Notes: a model not told the origin generated them from the letters alone. Numbered from the stretch's first letter, positions 14,401-27,030 are shown. The stretch is DNA of 64,000 bases from Phoebastria nigripes (GCA_035582835.1 JAYKAV010003077.1:1034808-1098807), one strand, 5' to 3'. A program made the numbers and translations.

Positions 14401-15959
14401 TTGTGTACTTCGTGTACATGTGCAAACCTAAACAGCTATTAGTATTATAAGAAAAAAATAGGTTCTGCTGGTGCTGGTTAGGGGCTGTTTGTGGATGCTA
14501 GTGTTGGGGGTTTCAACAGTGCGACAAAAAAAGAGCAATCCTGTGGCGTGATCAGCTCTTCCCTGCCTGGCTGGGGGACGTGATGGCTGGAAATTCTGCA
14601 TCTCCGTTCCCCATGCTGCACTTGTCCTTTGATTACAAAAGGACAGCTCTCGAGGGATGTCGTTGTGCATTTTCCTGAGATAAAATAGCAGCTCTGTGTT
14701 TTGTGACCCTGGAACTTTAGGTCCTGCCAGATGCTAATGAACCAGTGGAAAACATCCAGGGCCTGGTAATTGCTTTGAGCCACAGCTGTTTGTGCTTGGT
14801 ACACAGTGTCAAAGCTCGCTTCTTTGGTGGCTGCGCCCTGTGATATTGCCCCAAAGTCCCCTCGGGGACTCCTGGGTCAATGCAGCGAGCAAACTTCCTA
14901 TAATTGGGTACAAGAGAGCGTGGTGTCCGTCTGGACACGGGCAGCTTGAGGATGAGTCATGGTCTCCACACCACCTATGTGGTTCACATTTGGTGTCTGC
15001 AGTAAATCCCGGGCAGTGTGTCCTGCTGCAGGGACCGGAGTAACAGCAGAGCCCTTGGCAGAACGGCAGCTAGGAAGGAAGCGAGGCTCTTGTACTGACC
15101 TGATCTCATTCAAACATACAGGCGGATCTGTCCTATTTATTCATTTGCTACTTCAAAAAACAGCTTTTTAGGTGCAGAAAATAGAAGGTGCTAATAAAAA
15201 TCAGTGTTTTAATTTTCTTTGGATGTGCGTTCCCTGTAGGAGATCTTCTCATCCACTGTCGTCTTTGCAAGACACGATTTCTGATGTTTCCATAGACCTG
15301 AAAAAGGCTGGGCCATTTTACCACCCTTTTAGCATAGGTTAATTCTCCCACAGAAGTGCAGAATTAAAGGGAGAGTGGGAGTACTTTTCTGTGGCATCAA
15401 TGGAAAGCCGTTTCTGACAGCTACGGGCGTGGATGGCAGTGATTTGAACCAGCTCGGCTGAGGTTGCGTTCGGGGGGTTAGAAGGGGCTTGCTCACCCTG
15501 ATGCCCTGGCTGAGCAGGGGAGGGCAGGGATCTAACTGCAGAGCGGGGCTGAGCAGCCTCTTCTCCAGCTGGGGACGGAGCAGAGCACCTTCCCATGGGC
15601 AAAGCCGCATAGGAAGGTTAGAGCCATACCTTCAGTTAAATGAGGTGACTGTTGTTGGTCATTATTGGTATTTGGATCCCATTTGGGATCCCGGAAGTCC
15701 TATTTGGACTTGTACAAGTCTTAGTTTATGAAAAGTTCTAAAAGTTCTAAAAACCTCTGTTGGCAAGTGAATGAGTAGCCAGGCTCTCAAAGTTACAGCT
15801 TTCATATGATGCACTGACACCATCACCAGTACTGATAGTACTTTTTAGGTGAGTAATATTGACAAACTAGGTTTCAGGATTTGTCTCATCCACTATATAT
15901 CTCTGTGTGTGCATATAGTAGGAGGTGGTAAGTTGATGGTACGTGTATTTATTCCATCT
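5498..15959. other. Long unique noncoding stretch
   Basis: About 10 kb with no supported gene. Homopolymers include T at 9457-9477 and A at 12211-12224. GC-richer patches near 6200-6420, 14800-15050 and 15330-15610 give overlapping frames on both strands, as expected from fewer chance stops. A tRNA-B-box-like string (GGTTCAAACC) occurs near 12426, but no cloverleaf or A box accompanies it at the right spacing. The block is intron-like or intergenic. Confidence 0.55.
10090..10380. promoter_or_regulatory. Possible conserved noncoding block
   Basis: A complex, non-repetitive A+T-rich stretch with octamer-like ATGCAAAT (near 10169), several TAAT/ATTA cores and ATTA-rich spacing, and no open frame. 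Such composition is typical of deeply conserved vertebrate enhancers, but conservation cannot be judged from one sequence. It is offered only as a place to look. Confidence 0.2.
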
Positions 15960-16480
15960 CACTCTGCCTATGAAAAAGATACCTAGACCTAGAAAAGGTA
16001 CAGAGAATGATGAAAAGGATCTGTGGAGACATGTACAGCTTCCCTACAAGGAGAAATTTAATAGTCCGGGAGTCTCCAGTCCCCAAAAGGTATGATACAA
16101 GGGAGACAAGAAAAATCTGTAAAATCATAACTGATCTGAAGATGATGAGAAGCAAATTATTCTCTTTTTTGCAGGATAGGATACTGCAAGACTCCCACTT
16201 AAATAACCAGACAGCTGGTTAAAAACACCAAAATGAGGCGACTTTCTCCTACTGCATATAGTGAAATTCTGAACCTTGTTCAACATCTTATGGAAACATA
16301 AAGAGGTTCAACTACCTGCGTGACAAATTCAGGTCTGTCTGTGTTACTAGATGTGTTACTGAGGGCACATCTTTGGACTGGAGATTTCTTACCTTATTTC
16401 CTTGGGCATCTTAAAGTGTTTGGATGTAGGATGCTGGGCCAGATAGCTCTGCTCCGGTACAGCACTTTCTGTATACAGCG
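15960..16480 (+). mobile_element. Ancient CR1/L3-like LINE 3' fragment
   Basis: The segment reads as a decayed sense-strand copy of the 3' end of an old CR1 (L3-like) LINE. It starts with a CTAGAAAAGGTACAGAGAAT-type block and runs through a relic of the ORF2 C-terminus. In frame +2 this relic includes MMKRICGDMYSFPTRRN and then a TRKICKIITDL string, matching the family pattern of 'MIKGxxRLPYEERL' followed by 'xxMIxxYKIMNG'. It ends in the family 3' untranslated signature near 16428-16470 (AGGATGCTGGGCCAGATAG). Stops and indels show it is long dead. The assignment rests on remembered family structure, so the exact subfamily is uncertain. It has no role in the neighbouring exon candidate beyond being intronic or upstream sequence. 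Confidence 0.65.
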
Positions 16481-17200
16481 GAAATACAGTAGGCTGATTA
16501 TATTCATCCTGTACTTTGCAACTTGATATTCACTGCTCTGTGGCGTGCTTGGAGCTGGGAGGTTTGCAGTGAGCTGCAACCAAATCAATGTGTCTCATTA
16601 AACCAGAGACAGGGAATTGGGCAGTGTTTCTGAACGAACAAAAGAACAGATAGTCTGATAGGAGTATTCCTAGGATTTTTTTATGCATTGGTTTCATATT
16701 GATAGTGGTAGTTGTTTTTTTTTAAAAAAGGTCTTTACAGATTTTATTTTAAAACATTAGCCTGACAGCATCAAAGCTTAACAAGTGGGTATGTAGAGGG
16801 AGGGCTGAGAAAGGGGGGGAGCAGAAGAGAGCCTGACTCCTGATTACTTGCTCTGGTTACATGGTAGCATTACTGCAGCTGCAGGATCCGAAAGGAGATA
16901 TTTGTGTTATGCCTAAGAGGCTTTATTGTTTCTAAACTATATATAGTTCTGTAATCTTTCTTTAGATGGGGGAGGGCATCGTGGGACAGCCTCCAAAGCA
17001 TCACCACCCTGCTTGGTGGGAGAGCGAGGGGTTAACGCGGTGGTGTAGGGTTCTCCGAATGGGCAAGCTCATTGTCAGAATAATGTTTAGCCAGGTGTTA
17101 ATCTGTGTCTGGAGGGAAGTGCTGGAATTCATTATTCATCCCACTGGGGGAGGTCATGGTCCTGGGAGGCTGCCAGGGCTGGAGCCAGCCTCCTGGCTTT
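16481..17200. other. Noncoding stretch upstream of exon candidate
   Basis: No gene is seen. A TATATATAG string sits at about 16938-16947, roughly 630 bp before the candidate start codon. It is too isolated to call a TATA box. GC content rises towards 17000-17200. Confidence 0.45.
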
Positions 17201-17565
17201 ACTGACATGTGCCATTTGTGATGAATGCAGCTGAAGTCCATTTGAGGAATTCTCTTGTCAGGCAGCCAAGCTGACAGCGAAACGCGGAGCTAAGGCATTC
17301 GGCGAGCTCTGTTGCAGCAAGCGAGATTGCGCTCAGCGTTGGGAGGGCAGGAGGGGACAAACTGGAACTGCAGAAGGAAAGCATCGGTTTTTATTTCTGT
17401 TCTTTTTTTTTTTTTTCTTTCTCCCACCCTTCGCTTCCCCTAAATACTGTGCTCCCCTTGGAAAATTGCCGGCTCTGACGGAAAGACTGCTGGCACGCTG
17501 CTTTTCATCAGCAGGATAGGTTTGGGTTGCTTTTTTGTTTTTTAACAAGGGCAGGAGGTGAGACA
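17201..17565 (+). promoter_or_regulatory. Putative 5' leader / promoter-proximal region
   Basis: GC- and CpG-richer than its surroundings (several CG dinucleotides between 17275 and 17335), then a pyrimidine tract (about 17400-17425), then a stretch leading to the candidate start codon at 17566. An in-frame TGA at 17476-17478 closes the frame upstream, and no in-frame ATG lies between it and 17566. This fits a 5' untranslated leader with a nearby promoter. No TATA box, Inr or transcription start can be fixed from sequence alone. Confidence 0.3.
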
Positions 17566-17613
17566 ATGATCAAGTCAAGTTGGTTCTACGTCAAGTTCAA
17601 GTATGCGGAGAAG
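17566..17613 (+). CDS. Candidate first coding exon, unknown gene (partial)
   Basis: Sixteen codons encode MIKSSWFYVKFKYAEK. The ATG is the first in frame after a stop 88 nt upstream, and has A at -3, which suits translation initiation. The last codon runs straight into AAG|GTAAGT at 17611-17619, a perfect match to the vertebrate 5' splice donor. A short N-terminal exon that begins a protein and is spliced to a distant exon is common for alternative first exons of large vertebrate genes. The peptide is basic and aromatic with no signal peptide. I do not recognise the protein, and I found no convincing downstream partner exon on this strand, so the rest of the gene probably lies beyond the window or in exons I missed. 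The alternative is a chance ATG near a chance donor. Confidence 0.45.
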
Positions 17614-17619
17614 GTAAGT
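17614..17619 (+). other. Consensus 5' splice donor (GTAAGT)
   Basis: GTAAGT directly follows AAG and matches the U1-pairing consensus at every position. It defines the end of the candidate first exon. The intron would run rightward through at least several kilobases of noncoding DNA. Confidence 0.45.
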
Positions 17620-17892
17620 CGCTATGTTTTTTCCTGCAGCCTTTCCCAAGGGATGGCTGCGTGGTCGCCTGCAGTCCCCTTCTCTTGACAGGCAGCTCTG
17701 GCCACCAGCGGAGCGAATGCCGCTGAGAAGTTTCGCTGGTGAATTTGTTTTTCCATGGCTTGATAGATAACACTGTGCCGAAAGCTGGTGCAGCGCAGGG
17801 TATGGGCTTTGAAATGTGACAGCCGCAACTTCAGCATGGTGCAAGTGGAAGAGAAAAGAAGAGCTCAGATCTAATTCCTGTGGTGCTGTGTC

Positions 17893-17897
<5 letters not shown>

Positions 17898-17926
<29 letters not shown>
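17898..17926 (+). repeat. Poly(A) run, 29 bp
   Basis: An uninterrupted run of 29 A. No SINE or processed-gene body is recognisable immediately upstream, so it is a simple homopolymer rather than a proven retroposon tail. Confidence 0.9.
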
Positions 17927-17927
<1 letters not shown>

Positions 17928-18691
17928 CAGTGGTAGAGATGTGTTTGTTTTTCTCGTGTGGAGCTTGAAAGGCAGGAATATTTCTTGTTCTGTAGAGCTG
18001 GTTATGAGACGTGACCTGCTTCTGCAGCGAAGGCAGTTCTTTTCTTCTCCTTTAGTAACAAAGTAAATATTTAATTGTCTGTAATTATTACTGGAAAAAA
18101 GTTTTATTGATCAAAAAGTAGTGAGATGTATTGTAAGGCTGTTTGCCTCAGAATAGGTTTTACTGTGGAACTTGCTGCATTTCCTATTGTGCAGAACACA
18201 GTGCTTTCTGTGGGATTTCCCTTTTACACTCATCTTCCACTTTACCTTGCCTGTCCCTTGGTATCCAGATGCCTGGGGGAAACAGAGGGACAGGGATGGG
18301 GAGAGGATGGACCAAGACTTTAGCAGGGACCTACTTGACAGCGATGTATTTTCAGTGGATATCTCCCTGGAGGGTTTCCTGCCCCAAGTTAAAGTCTGAT
18401 CTTGTTGCCCATAATGCTGAGACCCAGTCAGAGTATTTGGATGTAGCATTGCTGTTTTCTTTAATCCAGCAAAATGGGGAAGAGAGCAAGACAGCTTTTT
18501 TTGTGAAAATAGTAAGAAGTCTCACTATCTGTTCCCTAACCATCCTCGAGCAGTTAGCAACTTGTTATTCTTAAAACAGGGGGAAAACCCATGCGTGTGC
18601 CATTAGCCTGAAATTTTCTATTCCGGCAAATAGTCCCCCATTGATTTATTTCTTGTCTTTGTGCGTCAAGTTATACTGCACACAGTGAAAG

Positions 18692-18741
18692 CATATATAT
18701 ATCATTTAACAAGAACCATATATATTTCATTTAACAAGATT
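18692..18741 (+). repeat. Two-copy tandem duplication, 25-bp period
   Basis: Two adjacent units (18692-18716 and 18717-18741) share CATATATAT and TCATTTAACAAGA, differing at few positions. The pattern fits a local slippage or repair duplication. Confidence 0.8.
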
Positions 18742-19060
18742 GTCCTATCATTTATCCCAGGCTGCAAATAGCATATTTAACAAAGTCGCAGATTTAACTA
18801 TTCAATTTTCATTTGTTTTGGGCAGTCTTACAAAGGCAATTTGACTGCAAAATCCACTTTATTAGGCAGTTATATTTTATCTCCTTGATGCTTCTCTGCA
18901 ATAGTTCTATGTTATTTAAAGTCATATCAGACCTATAAACATCTATATCAAAACAAATCGACTCTGCATATTTAGCATATGAAACTCTTCCTGGAAAGAA
19001 AAATCTAATGAAATCAGTAGTAATCTGCCCGTGGGTGAGGTCAGCTATTTAAAATACCAG
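18742..19060. promoter_or_regulatory. Possible conserved noncoding block
   Basis: A complex A+T-rich stretch with TTTAT, TAAC and TTAG elements and no open frame, lying about 1.2 kb into the putative first intron. The texture resembles vertebrate developmental enhancers. There is no direct evidence of conservation here. Confidence 0.2.
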
Positions 19061-22000
19061 GGATTTTTTTTTTTTCCTCACCTTTACATTTTGTAATTCA
19101 ATGTCGTCTTCTTTTTTTTAAAATACTCCTTGCAGTTCAACCAGAAAGAAGCCCTCGAGTCCCTGAACAGAGCAGATAATGTTCCTGCTTTTCTGTCACC
19201 GGGTGATTTTGTGTGTGTGTTACATAACCTGTCATACCAGTTTTGTCAGAGACAGATATTTTTGAGATCTACAACCTGGGAAATTTGAACATGGATGAAA
19301 TCCAGGAAACCCATTTAATCTGTATTCTTCTTAGAGTTACTTGTGCCTTACAAGATTTTCTTCCGATTCACCAGGGAAGTTGCCAAGGCTGTTCATCTGT
19401 GGGGGGAAAAAAACCCCCACCAAGCCCAAAACCATAATGCACGCACGTGGGAAGACAAAAACTGAAGTGCACGCCTGGTCTTTTATTGAATTTCATGTGT
19501 GATAAGAGACCGTTAGTCCTTTGCGTGGAAGTGAGGGTTTCCTAATGGAAGGCACTTGAGAAATTTAGGTCTTGTCTATGAGGCAGGGATGTACCTCCTT
19601 GCTAAACACAGGATTTTGTGTCAAGGTTCTTGTTGCGGTTGATGCTTGGCTTATTCTGCATTAGCTTCAAGTCTTGTCTGTGTGTAAAAATTGTGCTAGC
19701 ATGACTTAGGTGTGAATTGACACTGAATTTATTAAACTGGTGCAGTTCTCTGGCTGGACACTGTGGGTACCCGCTCCAAGAAACAAGTGCTTTTGCGTTA
19801 GTGTAACCATGTCAGTTTAAAAAATTAGGTCAAATTCTTTTGCAGCTCTTCCATGTTGTCAAGGTTTTAGAAATTGGTTTTATGTTAGCTAAGCTGAAGT
19901 ACTTCTGAAATTCTCAAACCAGCTTTTTACAGCAGTTTGTCTAAATGGGTTTGAAATCTCACTTGGAGGTGCAGTTTCTCATTTCCAGTTGATGTAAGTG
20001 TGGGCTGCTGCAGCAATGAGTGTTCCCACTCTCAGCTACACGTTGTCAGCGGTAGTGCTTGTGCAGCCACGTGGTGACATGCGTCCGGGAGCTGATCCAA
20101 CTGGAACTGAACAGGTTTTATTCCTTTTTTTGGGCTGGCTTCGTTTTCAGTCAGATCAGCGTGTGTCCCAGTTTACCCCAAGTGTACAGCCATAAAGGAT
20201 GTACCTGAAAATACCTGGTTGAGGGTGAGTAGAAAGGACAGTGATGTCTCTTCTGGCAGCAGCCTGTGAAAACTAAATTAATTTAAGTTTGCTGTCCTCA
20301 TTTGGAAGTGTTACATAATCTCTGTTTAAGGGAGGTCATCTTAGGTTAGGGAAAGGTTGGGTCTCTGCCCTCATGTCAGTACAGTATCTTGGTTAAATCA
20401 GGACTAGAACTGCTTTTCCTGTGTGTGCCGCAATACTGACATTGCACCGCTCCCTCTTAATTCTGTTGTAAAGAAGTTCATTGACATTTTTGTTAGCTGG
20501 CTGGCTTCGCTGAAGTTGACATCCTTGCCTCTGGCCATCACAATTTTTTTTTTTTTTTTTTCCTTTGATTTGCTTTGGAAGATTTTGCTGTCTGAAGACC
20601 CCTCTGTGATAAAGCATATATATTTATATACATGTCAGAGCTAACTCTGCAGGCAGCTTATGTATTGTAAAATATTCCTTCACATATAGATTGTCAACCT
20701 GTTTTATTCTCTTGGCATCACTACGCTTTACTGCTATAAACTGTTCTGTTGATTGTGCTTGAACGTTGCTCAGCCCATCTGGGTTATCTGCAGCCTCTGC
20801 AGATAGACCCGAACCGAGGGCTGGTGATGTAACTTGCCTGAACTTCAAGGATATTGAACCCTCACAGTTCTTCTGGGAGCTTCCAAACTCATTACATCCA
20901 CCTGGCACCTTGAAATATCTCAGCCAGTCAACTTGTGTTGTCTGCCTGCTTGTGCAGTGGCTGTTTTATACTGGCAGGAGAAAACTTCAGTGGCCATGCA
21001 TTTGCGGCTGCAACAGAAAGCCTGAGAATGGTCTTAAACTGTCTTTGGATGCTCACCTTTTATCCTAAAACATGTTGGAACTGGAAACAGAAGAGAAAGG
21101 TGTTGGGTAAACTGATGTACTTTGGCATGTTAGTTAGCTCAAGTCGTCCAAACAGTTATTTTATGTTGTGTTAGACAAGCACTGTAAAACCATTTCATAG
21201 CAGCGTATTTTTAATTGTGATTAAAATTATCAGATAATAAAACTAACTAAAGCAGAAATCAGCACAATTTCATCTTGAGTCTATTATCAAGTTAATTGCA
21301 AACATTCTATTATATAAACTTCAAGGGAGCCTACTGGAAAGAACCCAAAGTTTTTATGTTTACCCTTTCAAAGATTTAATATAAGGTCATTTGGACACGA
21401 GCCATTTTTACATAATACCCATATTCAGTCTGAGTGCATTTACACTGTAATTAAAATTCAACGGCTTTATACAAATAATAGTGCTGACACTAGGAAATCA
21501 GTTTGATCTGGGGGGGGGAAGGCAAGCTCTTGGAAATCTATGAAATTCTAGAAAGTGTGGGAGATGTGTGGAGAGAGGCAGCATGAGTGGGCAGTCTGGC
21601 TTCACATGTTGCTGCTTGTATCTGAAGGAGCTTATGGATGATGTTGGAGGACTTGAAAGGTTTTGCTTTGTCCTTGAAAAGCCCTGTCCCTTGTTTGAGG
21701 CTTATTGACAGATATTGCTGAACTGAAGTGAAGCTTAATTTTCCTGTTCCCAGCAGTGCCCAAGGGAGAGAGTGCTGTATTCCTAGCTGGAAAATTAGAT
21801 TAAAACACCCAGTACCTAGATACAGGGTACATTCATTTCTTCCTCTATCGTAAGACTCCCGCTACTCTGAAAGGCAGTTTCAGTTTTGACAGCTAAAATA
21901 AAAAGCCTTAAGGACAAGCAACCACTTTGAATCTTCGAAGGGCTTCATTTCCAGCAGAAAGATTTGAATTACAGTCATTTTCCTTGAGTAAGTACAAAGA

Positions 22001-25000
22001 GGTAAATGGAACCCCTGTTTCAAATGTTAAACTCGCAGACTACATTATTACCAGTTGTACTTTGAAAGTAAAGGATAAAGCCAATCTAAATCAAAGCCCT
22101 GATTCCAAATTACTTTTTAAGAGTATGATGAGGTCTGCACCCAGTAATTCAGCCACTTGGTATTGAGCAGCACATGGCATATCAAATGTGGCTTTCATTA
22201 GATTGTGTTGCTCTTCCGGGGGGATCGAGGCAGGAAGCAGCTTTCTTGACAAGCACTGAGAGTTGCATCTTGAAAGGGCTGCTCTGCAGCTGGAGATTCA
22301 TATGTTGGCTGTATTTTTAGAGAATTTAGGTTTTTTTCTTTCTTCTCTGACTTTGCTCGTTATTTGCCTTGTCTTTTATAACAGTAATTTGACAAAGATT
22401 TGGTTATTTATCTCCTGTGTGGCACAACCTCTCCTCCCTCCCACTCCCCACAAAAAGGTTTTTCATCTCAGGACCATTTCCTTCCCTTGCTGGGGTAGGG
22501 AACACATTTTCAGAAGTCCATGTTTTTTTAGACCAGATACTGAAACACATACAATGTTTGTATAACACAGGTGCCAAAAAGAGCCGGATAGCCGAGGTGA
22601 TAAATCAGTCTGGTGACCTGAGCTCACTTGAAACATTCCTTTTCACTGGAATGATGAACTCTCCCAGAAATCTGTACCCAGGGCTTGATCGGGTCAGGGA
22701 TAACTGCTTCAGTTGGTGACTTTTTGGGTCAGACTTGTGCCCAGAGGCAGCAGAGGAAGGGCAGGGAGTTAACCAGCCTGCTCCTAGAGCAACTCCCTTT
22801 CCCAGGCAGGCTGGTCCTCTCGGCACTCAAACCATTGCTAGTGCCTGGGAGGTGGGAACCCACCTGCTTTTTCTCCAGAAGTGTTTGCTGGAGCTAATTG
22901 TGCTGATTTTATTTATTTATTTTTGCTACTTCTTTTCCTCATTGCTTTGTAGATGGATATTTGCAGGTGTGAAATCAGATGTTATTCCTTAAACTGATGG
23001 AGATGATGAGCAAAGGGTTGTGTCTTTCCAGATTACTCTGCACAGACACCTGGTTCAGTATTTTTATCACTTTTAGCTGCTGAAATTTTTCCTTTCCTGC
23101 CTATGAATATTAAAAGTTTGCATTTTTTTAAATTGTGTTGCAACTGCGACTGCCAGCATTTTGGGGAAATGAGTGAGATTTGTTGTTTTATGTGCTTGTG
23201 AACAGATATTGGGTCTATGCAACAAAGTCGGGAAAACAGATGTACTAATTTACTTTACCTGTAAATATGGATTATTACAAATATGCCTGGTGCCTCAGGA
23301 GCCCATCCTGACTTTGACTCAGCTGCTTACCCCCGCCTGGTTTGCTGGATGACCCTGTGTTTGCCATTATAGCCCTGTCACAGAGAATTGGCTTGCTTCA
23401 TATTTTGGCTTTTGCTTATCACATTATGATTTTATCTGGCATTTCTGTGAACACAAAGGTGTCAAAGGACAACAGGTGCTTGCTGACGGTGGATGCAGCC
23501 CGCACTGCTGCTGCGCTTTGCTCGAGGCTGGCAAGTGGATCTGAGCAACATTTTTCCCTCATTTTGGCCTCGAAGGCTGGGTTTGGCTGGCGCACCAACA
23601 GTAAGCATAGGGTCGCATCTCCGTGGCCTTGTGTGCTCAGTGAAAAGTAGGCAGGGCTGAAACCCAGAGGAAGAAATGCCATTGCTGTGCAGTCACCAGC
23701 CCCAGAGGGACGGGAGGTCGGCTCCTCATGGCAGCTCTGTTCAGCCCCGCGAGCCGCACGTGTGCTCACACCAGAAACTGCCCCTCCGTTTTCTTCTGCT
23801 CCCGAGTCTGCAGAACCAAGTGAAGTTCAGCCAAACCTCCTGCGAGGATTAACCTCCTACAACATGAGCTATGTGTAGGTCCCTGCTCTGCTCTAGCTCC
23901 CTCTCTTTATTTCTGCGCTGTTAAATTAGAACTGGTGGATGGGTCACGGAATCGGCAAACGGGCGCAGGCTGCAAGCTGCTTAATCTTTGTGTATGTTGT
24001 ATTCTCCACCTGGTCCTTATGGTCATAAAGTTAGCTCAGATTTCTAAGCGTTTGGAGGAGAATGCTGAAGATCGTTGGGCTAAGTAATGTTTACTTATTT
24101 ATTTTGATTTAAATGCATCTTTCTCCAATTCTGGCAGTTCTTGGTAGTTGGACCACTTCTTGGGAGAGCTCTTGTTTGTTTTTAGATAAGGGCATTTTAA
24201 GTAGGATTTGAAATCTTCCTGATTTCTTTCAGTTCTGCAAACTGAACGTTTGCAGTTTGCTTTTTGAGGTAAGTGGTTATCACTAACCCGTAACACTAAC
24301 CCTTCTTTTTGAAGTACAGAATCAGAAGGGTCTATAAGTTTGTTTGGCTTTGCTGGGAATATGGTAGAGATTTAAAGGACTTTTTCTTCCTTGAATCTGG
24401 GGCAGTTGTTGCATCCTGCATATGAGGACAACTCAAGGGCTGCTCCTGCCTGGGCAGATGCCAGGAGCCCCGTGGGACTCACAGCAGCCCAGCATGGCCA
24501 AGTCATTAGGAAGTCCGAGTGCCACCCGTTTTCCCCTTGATATTGCTCACAAAGGGAGTCGCCAGAGCAGAACTGTTTAAGCATCTCGGTGTCACTTTAG
24601 GATCCTCCCACCTGTAAGCTGGAATATGTGGGGTTTTTTTCCAGCTGGAGCCAGTTTCTGGAGAGCTTTGTCTTTAATATGGTTTGGGATCTAGACCTGA
24701 AACTTCTCCATCTTTAGTCCTGTTTTTTTTTTTTGCATGTATTTGTGAGACTAAGAAGAATTGCATACTAATGGGAATAGTCAGTGGCAGGTAAAATAGC
24801 ATTTACGTTCTTCTGATGTAAATTTTTAATCAAATGTTATTTTCTTCTGTTAAGCAACTTTTACAGCCCACTGCACAAAACATACAACCAAAAAACTTTG
24901 CATAATGAACTGCATGTAATAGGCTAGCAATGCATCCATTACACGTTTTTAGGTGTGTAATGCATTTAAATCCATTTTTGTGTGCATGGCAGTGTAGCCT

Positions 25001-25110
25001 TCAAAGGGTAATTAGAATTTGCACAGTCTTGCTTTCATAGTTCCTTAGGTTTTCTTCAGATTGCAGTGCTTTGGAGAGCTTCATTAGAAGTGGTCTCTTT
25101 TGTAACAAGA

Positions 25111-25158
25111 AGGAAATACGAATTTAAATACATTAGGAAATACGATTTTAAATACATT
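25111..25158 (+). repeat. Two-copy tandem duplication, 24-bp period
   Basis: Units 25111-25134 and 25135-25158 both begin AGGAAATACGA and end TTTAAATACATT, differing by a single A/T change in the middle. The near identity suggests a recent event. Confidence 0.9.
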
Positions 25159-26959
25159 AGAAAGCTGGAAACTTTGTATCAAAATTTCTAAAATGATTGT
25201 ACAGTGATTGGTATCAGTGAACACTGTTCTTCAGCACAGCTGGATTGAAGAGTTGGTAGATGATAGACTAGGTTGTAATAGCAGTAATAATTACATTAAA
25301 TAACACTTCTCAATCTGAATAATTAGAGGTAAGTTTTGTAGCAACCATGCGGACCACGGATGTAGCAGTATCCTTTTTATGGGTGACCAGACTCAGCGGT
25401 GTCATCACTGTTTGTGTGTCTTCTACAGGAGGACTCCTGCCTGGGGGCCCTCATTTGAAACCAAGGTACTGCCCTCACCTGCATGTCCCCACCAGCCAGC
25501 CACCCTCCGGGAAGTCAGGACAAAAATGTATTTTCTTTTTCCAAATTAGAGGCCAAGTGTGCCTGTGGATATTGAGCGGCAGACTTGGAGATGCTGCCAG
25601 TCAAAGAGGCATGATGTCGGTGACCCTACCAGCAGTCTTCTGCCTCAATTTCAGCACCCCTGTTCTGAATTTCTGCTTCCCAAGCCGCCTCTGTTACAAG
25701 ACTCCAGCTCCCATTTGGCATCTGCCCACACACTGCTGGGCTGGACCTTGCTGACCTCTGCTCAGTGATGCAGTGAAACTGCTAATAATTGTAGCAACAC
25801 CCTCAGTATTGAAGACATCTGAAAAAGTGTTATTCTTCATGGTTTCTGGGGGGCTTTGGCCAAACAGGGTGTGCTTTCACCGCTATGCCAAGAGCTGGCA
25901 GGCGCAGGAGTGTGCTTCAGGTTGGAGCGATGTGGGCAAGAGCTCTCTGAGTCTTGGGAACGTGCTGTGCCTGGTGAGGTCTAACCTAAGGTGAGTCAGT
26001 GCCACCGGAGGAGGGAAGAGTGTGCTACCTTCTCTTGGGCATTGAAGCGTGGCGTGGTAAGACCTTCTGCTGTCTGGGAGGTTCTGTTTTGGGGCTGGTA
26101 AAGAAACAGACTCAAGCTTGGCTGGGCACACACAAATGCAGAGGAATTCTTTTGAGCGGCTGTTTGGGACACAGCTTTTGACTTGTAAGCCGGTGGTATG
26201 TTTAATGCTGTAACCAGTAACATGTAGGTACTTGATAGATTAATATTCAGGACACAGTAGATGAGAGAGGCTGGCTGGGGGGATATCACACGCAATCTGT
26301 TCATCTAGAATTATTTTCTGGTTTGAAGCTAGATTCACCAGTTCTGTAGATGGGAAGAAAAAAAAAAATCTACAGGCTTACTCTGATTTTTTAATTTTTT
26401 TTTATCCCCCCCCCCCCGACTTCATTTGCCTGAGGGCTAGTTCTGCCCTTTAATTATTTAAGAATGGGGTTTTGTTTACAGTTTGTAATAAAACTGATAA
26501 AAGATTAACAAGGTGCTTGTGAATCATTTTAAGTGAATTAAAGCTTTGAAAGACTTACAACTGCAAATATTTGAAAATTGTAAAGCAGAAGAATAAGAAC
26601 AGACCAGATCAGATAATCAAGTTATTGGATTTGTTTGGGAGAAAAAATAAATCATTTGCAATTGGATGTGAGAGCAGCATTACCTGCTCTATCAAATATT
26701 TATGTGTGCTTTTAGCAAATTTGAAGATAGTGGTTGTATGAAACAGCACTGGGTATGTTAAAATAATGTTTTATTATGGTGTGGGGTAGCTGCACGAATA
26801 GAGCATGGGTTGGAGAAGGGATTCAGAGTGGAAGTACATGTGTCTAAGTTCACCGTAGTGGCAAGCCTGTGCCAAAGCATGTATACCTTATGCTGCTGTG
26901 TTGACTCTCCCCAAAAACAATCCTATCGCCCTATATGAAATGATGGACTCTGAGCTGAT

Positions 26960-27030
26960 TTCCATGCAAGAGTGAAATCAGGGAGGTTCTAACTCCCATT
27001 TCTATGCAAGAATGAGATCTTGGGGTTATA
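26960..27030 (+). repeat. Diverged local duplication, about 40-bp offset
   Basis: TTTCCATGCAAGAGTGAAATC near 26960 recurs about 40 bp downstream as TTTCTATGCAAGAATGAGATC, with looser similarity after it. It is an older, diverged duplication. Confidence 0.5.

Noticed and set aside
15329..15610. Two overlapping minus-strand frames of 87-93 codons
   Set aside because: Two different frames are open in the same GC-rich patch and neither resembles a known protein. The pattern fits low stop density.
16936..16950. TATATATAG as a TATA box for the 17.6-kb exon
   Set aside because: It is more than 600 bp from the start codon with no initiator or CpG context. A/T-rich DNA produces such strings often.
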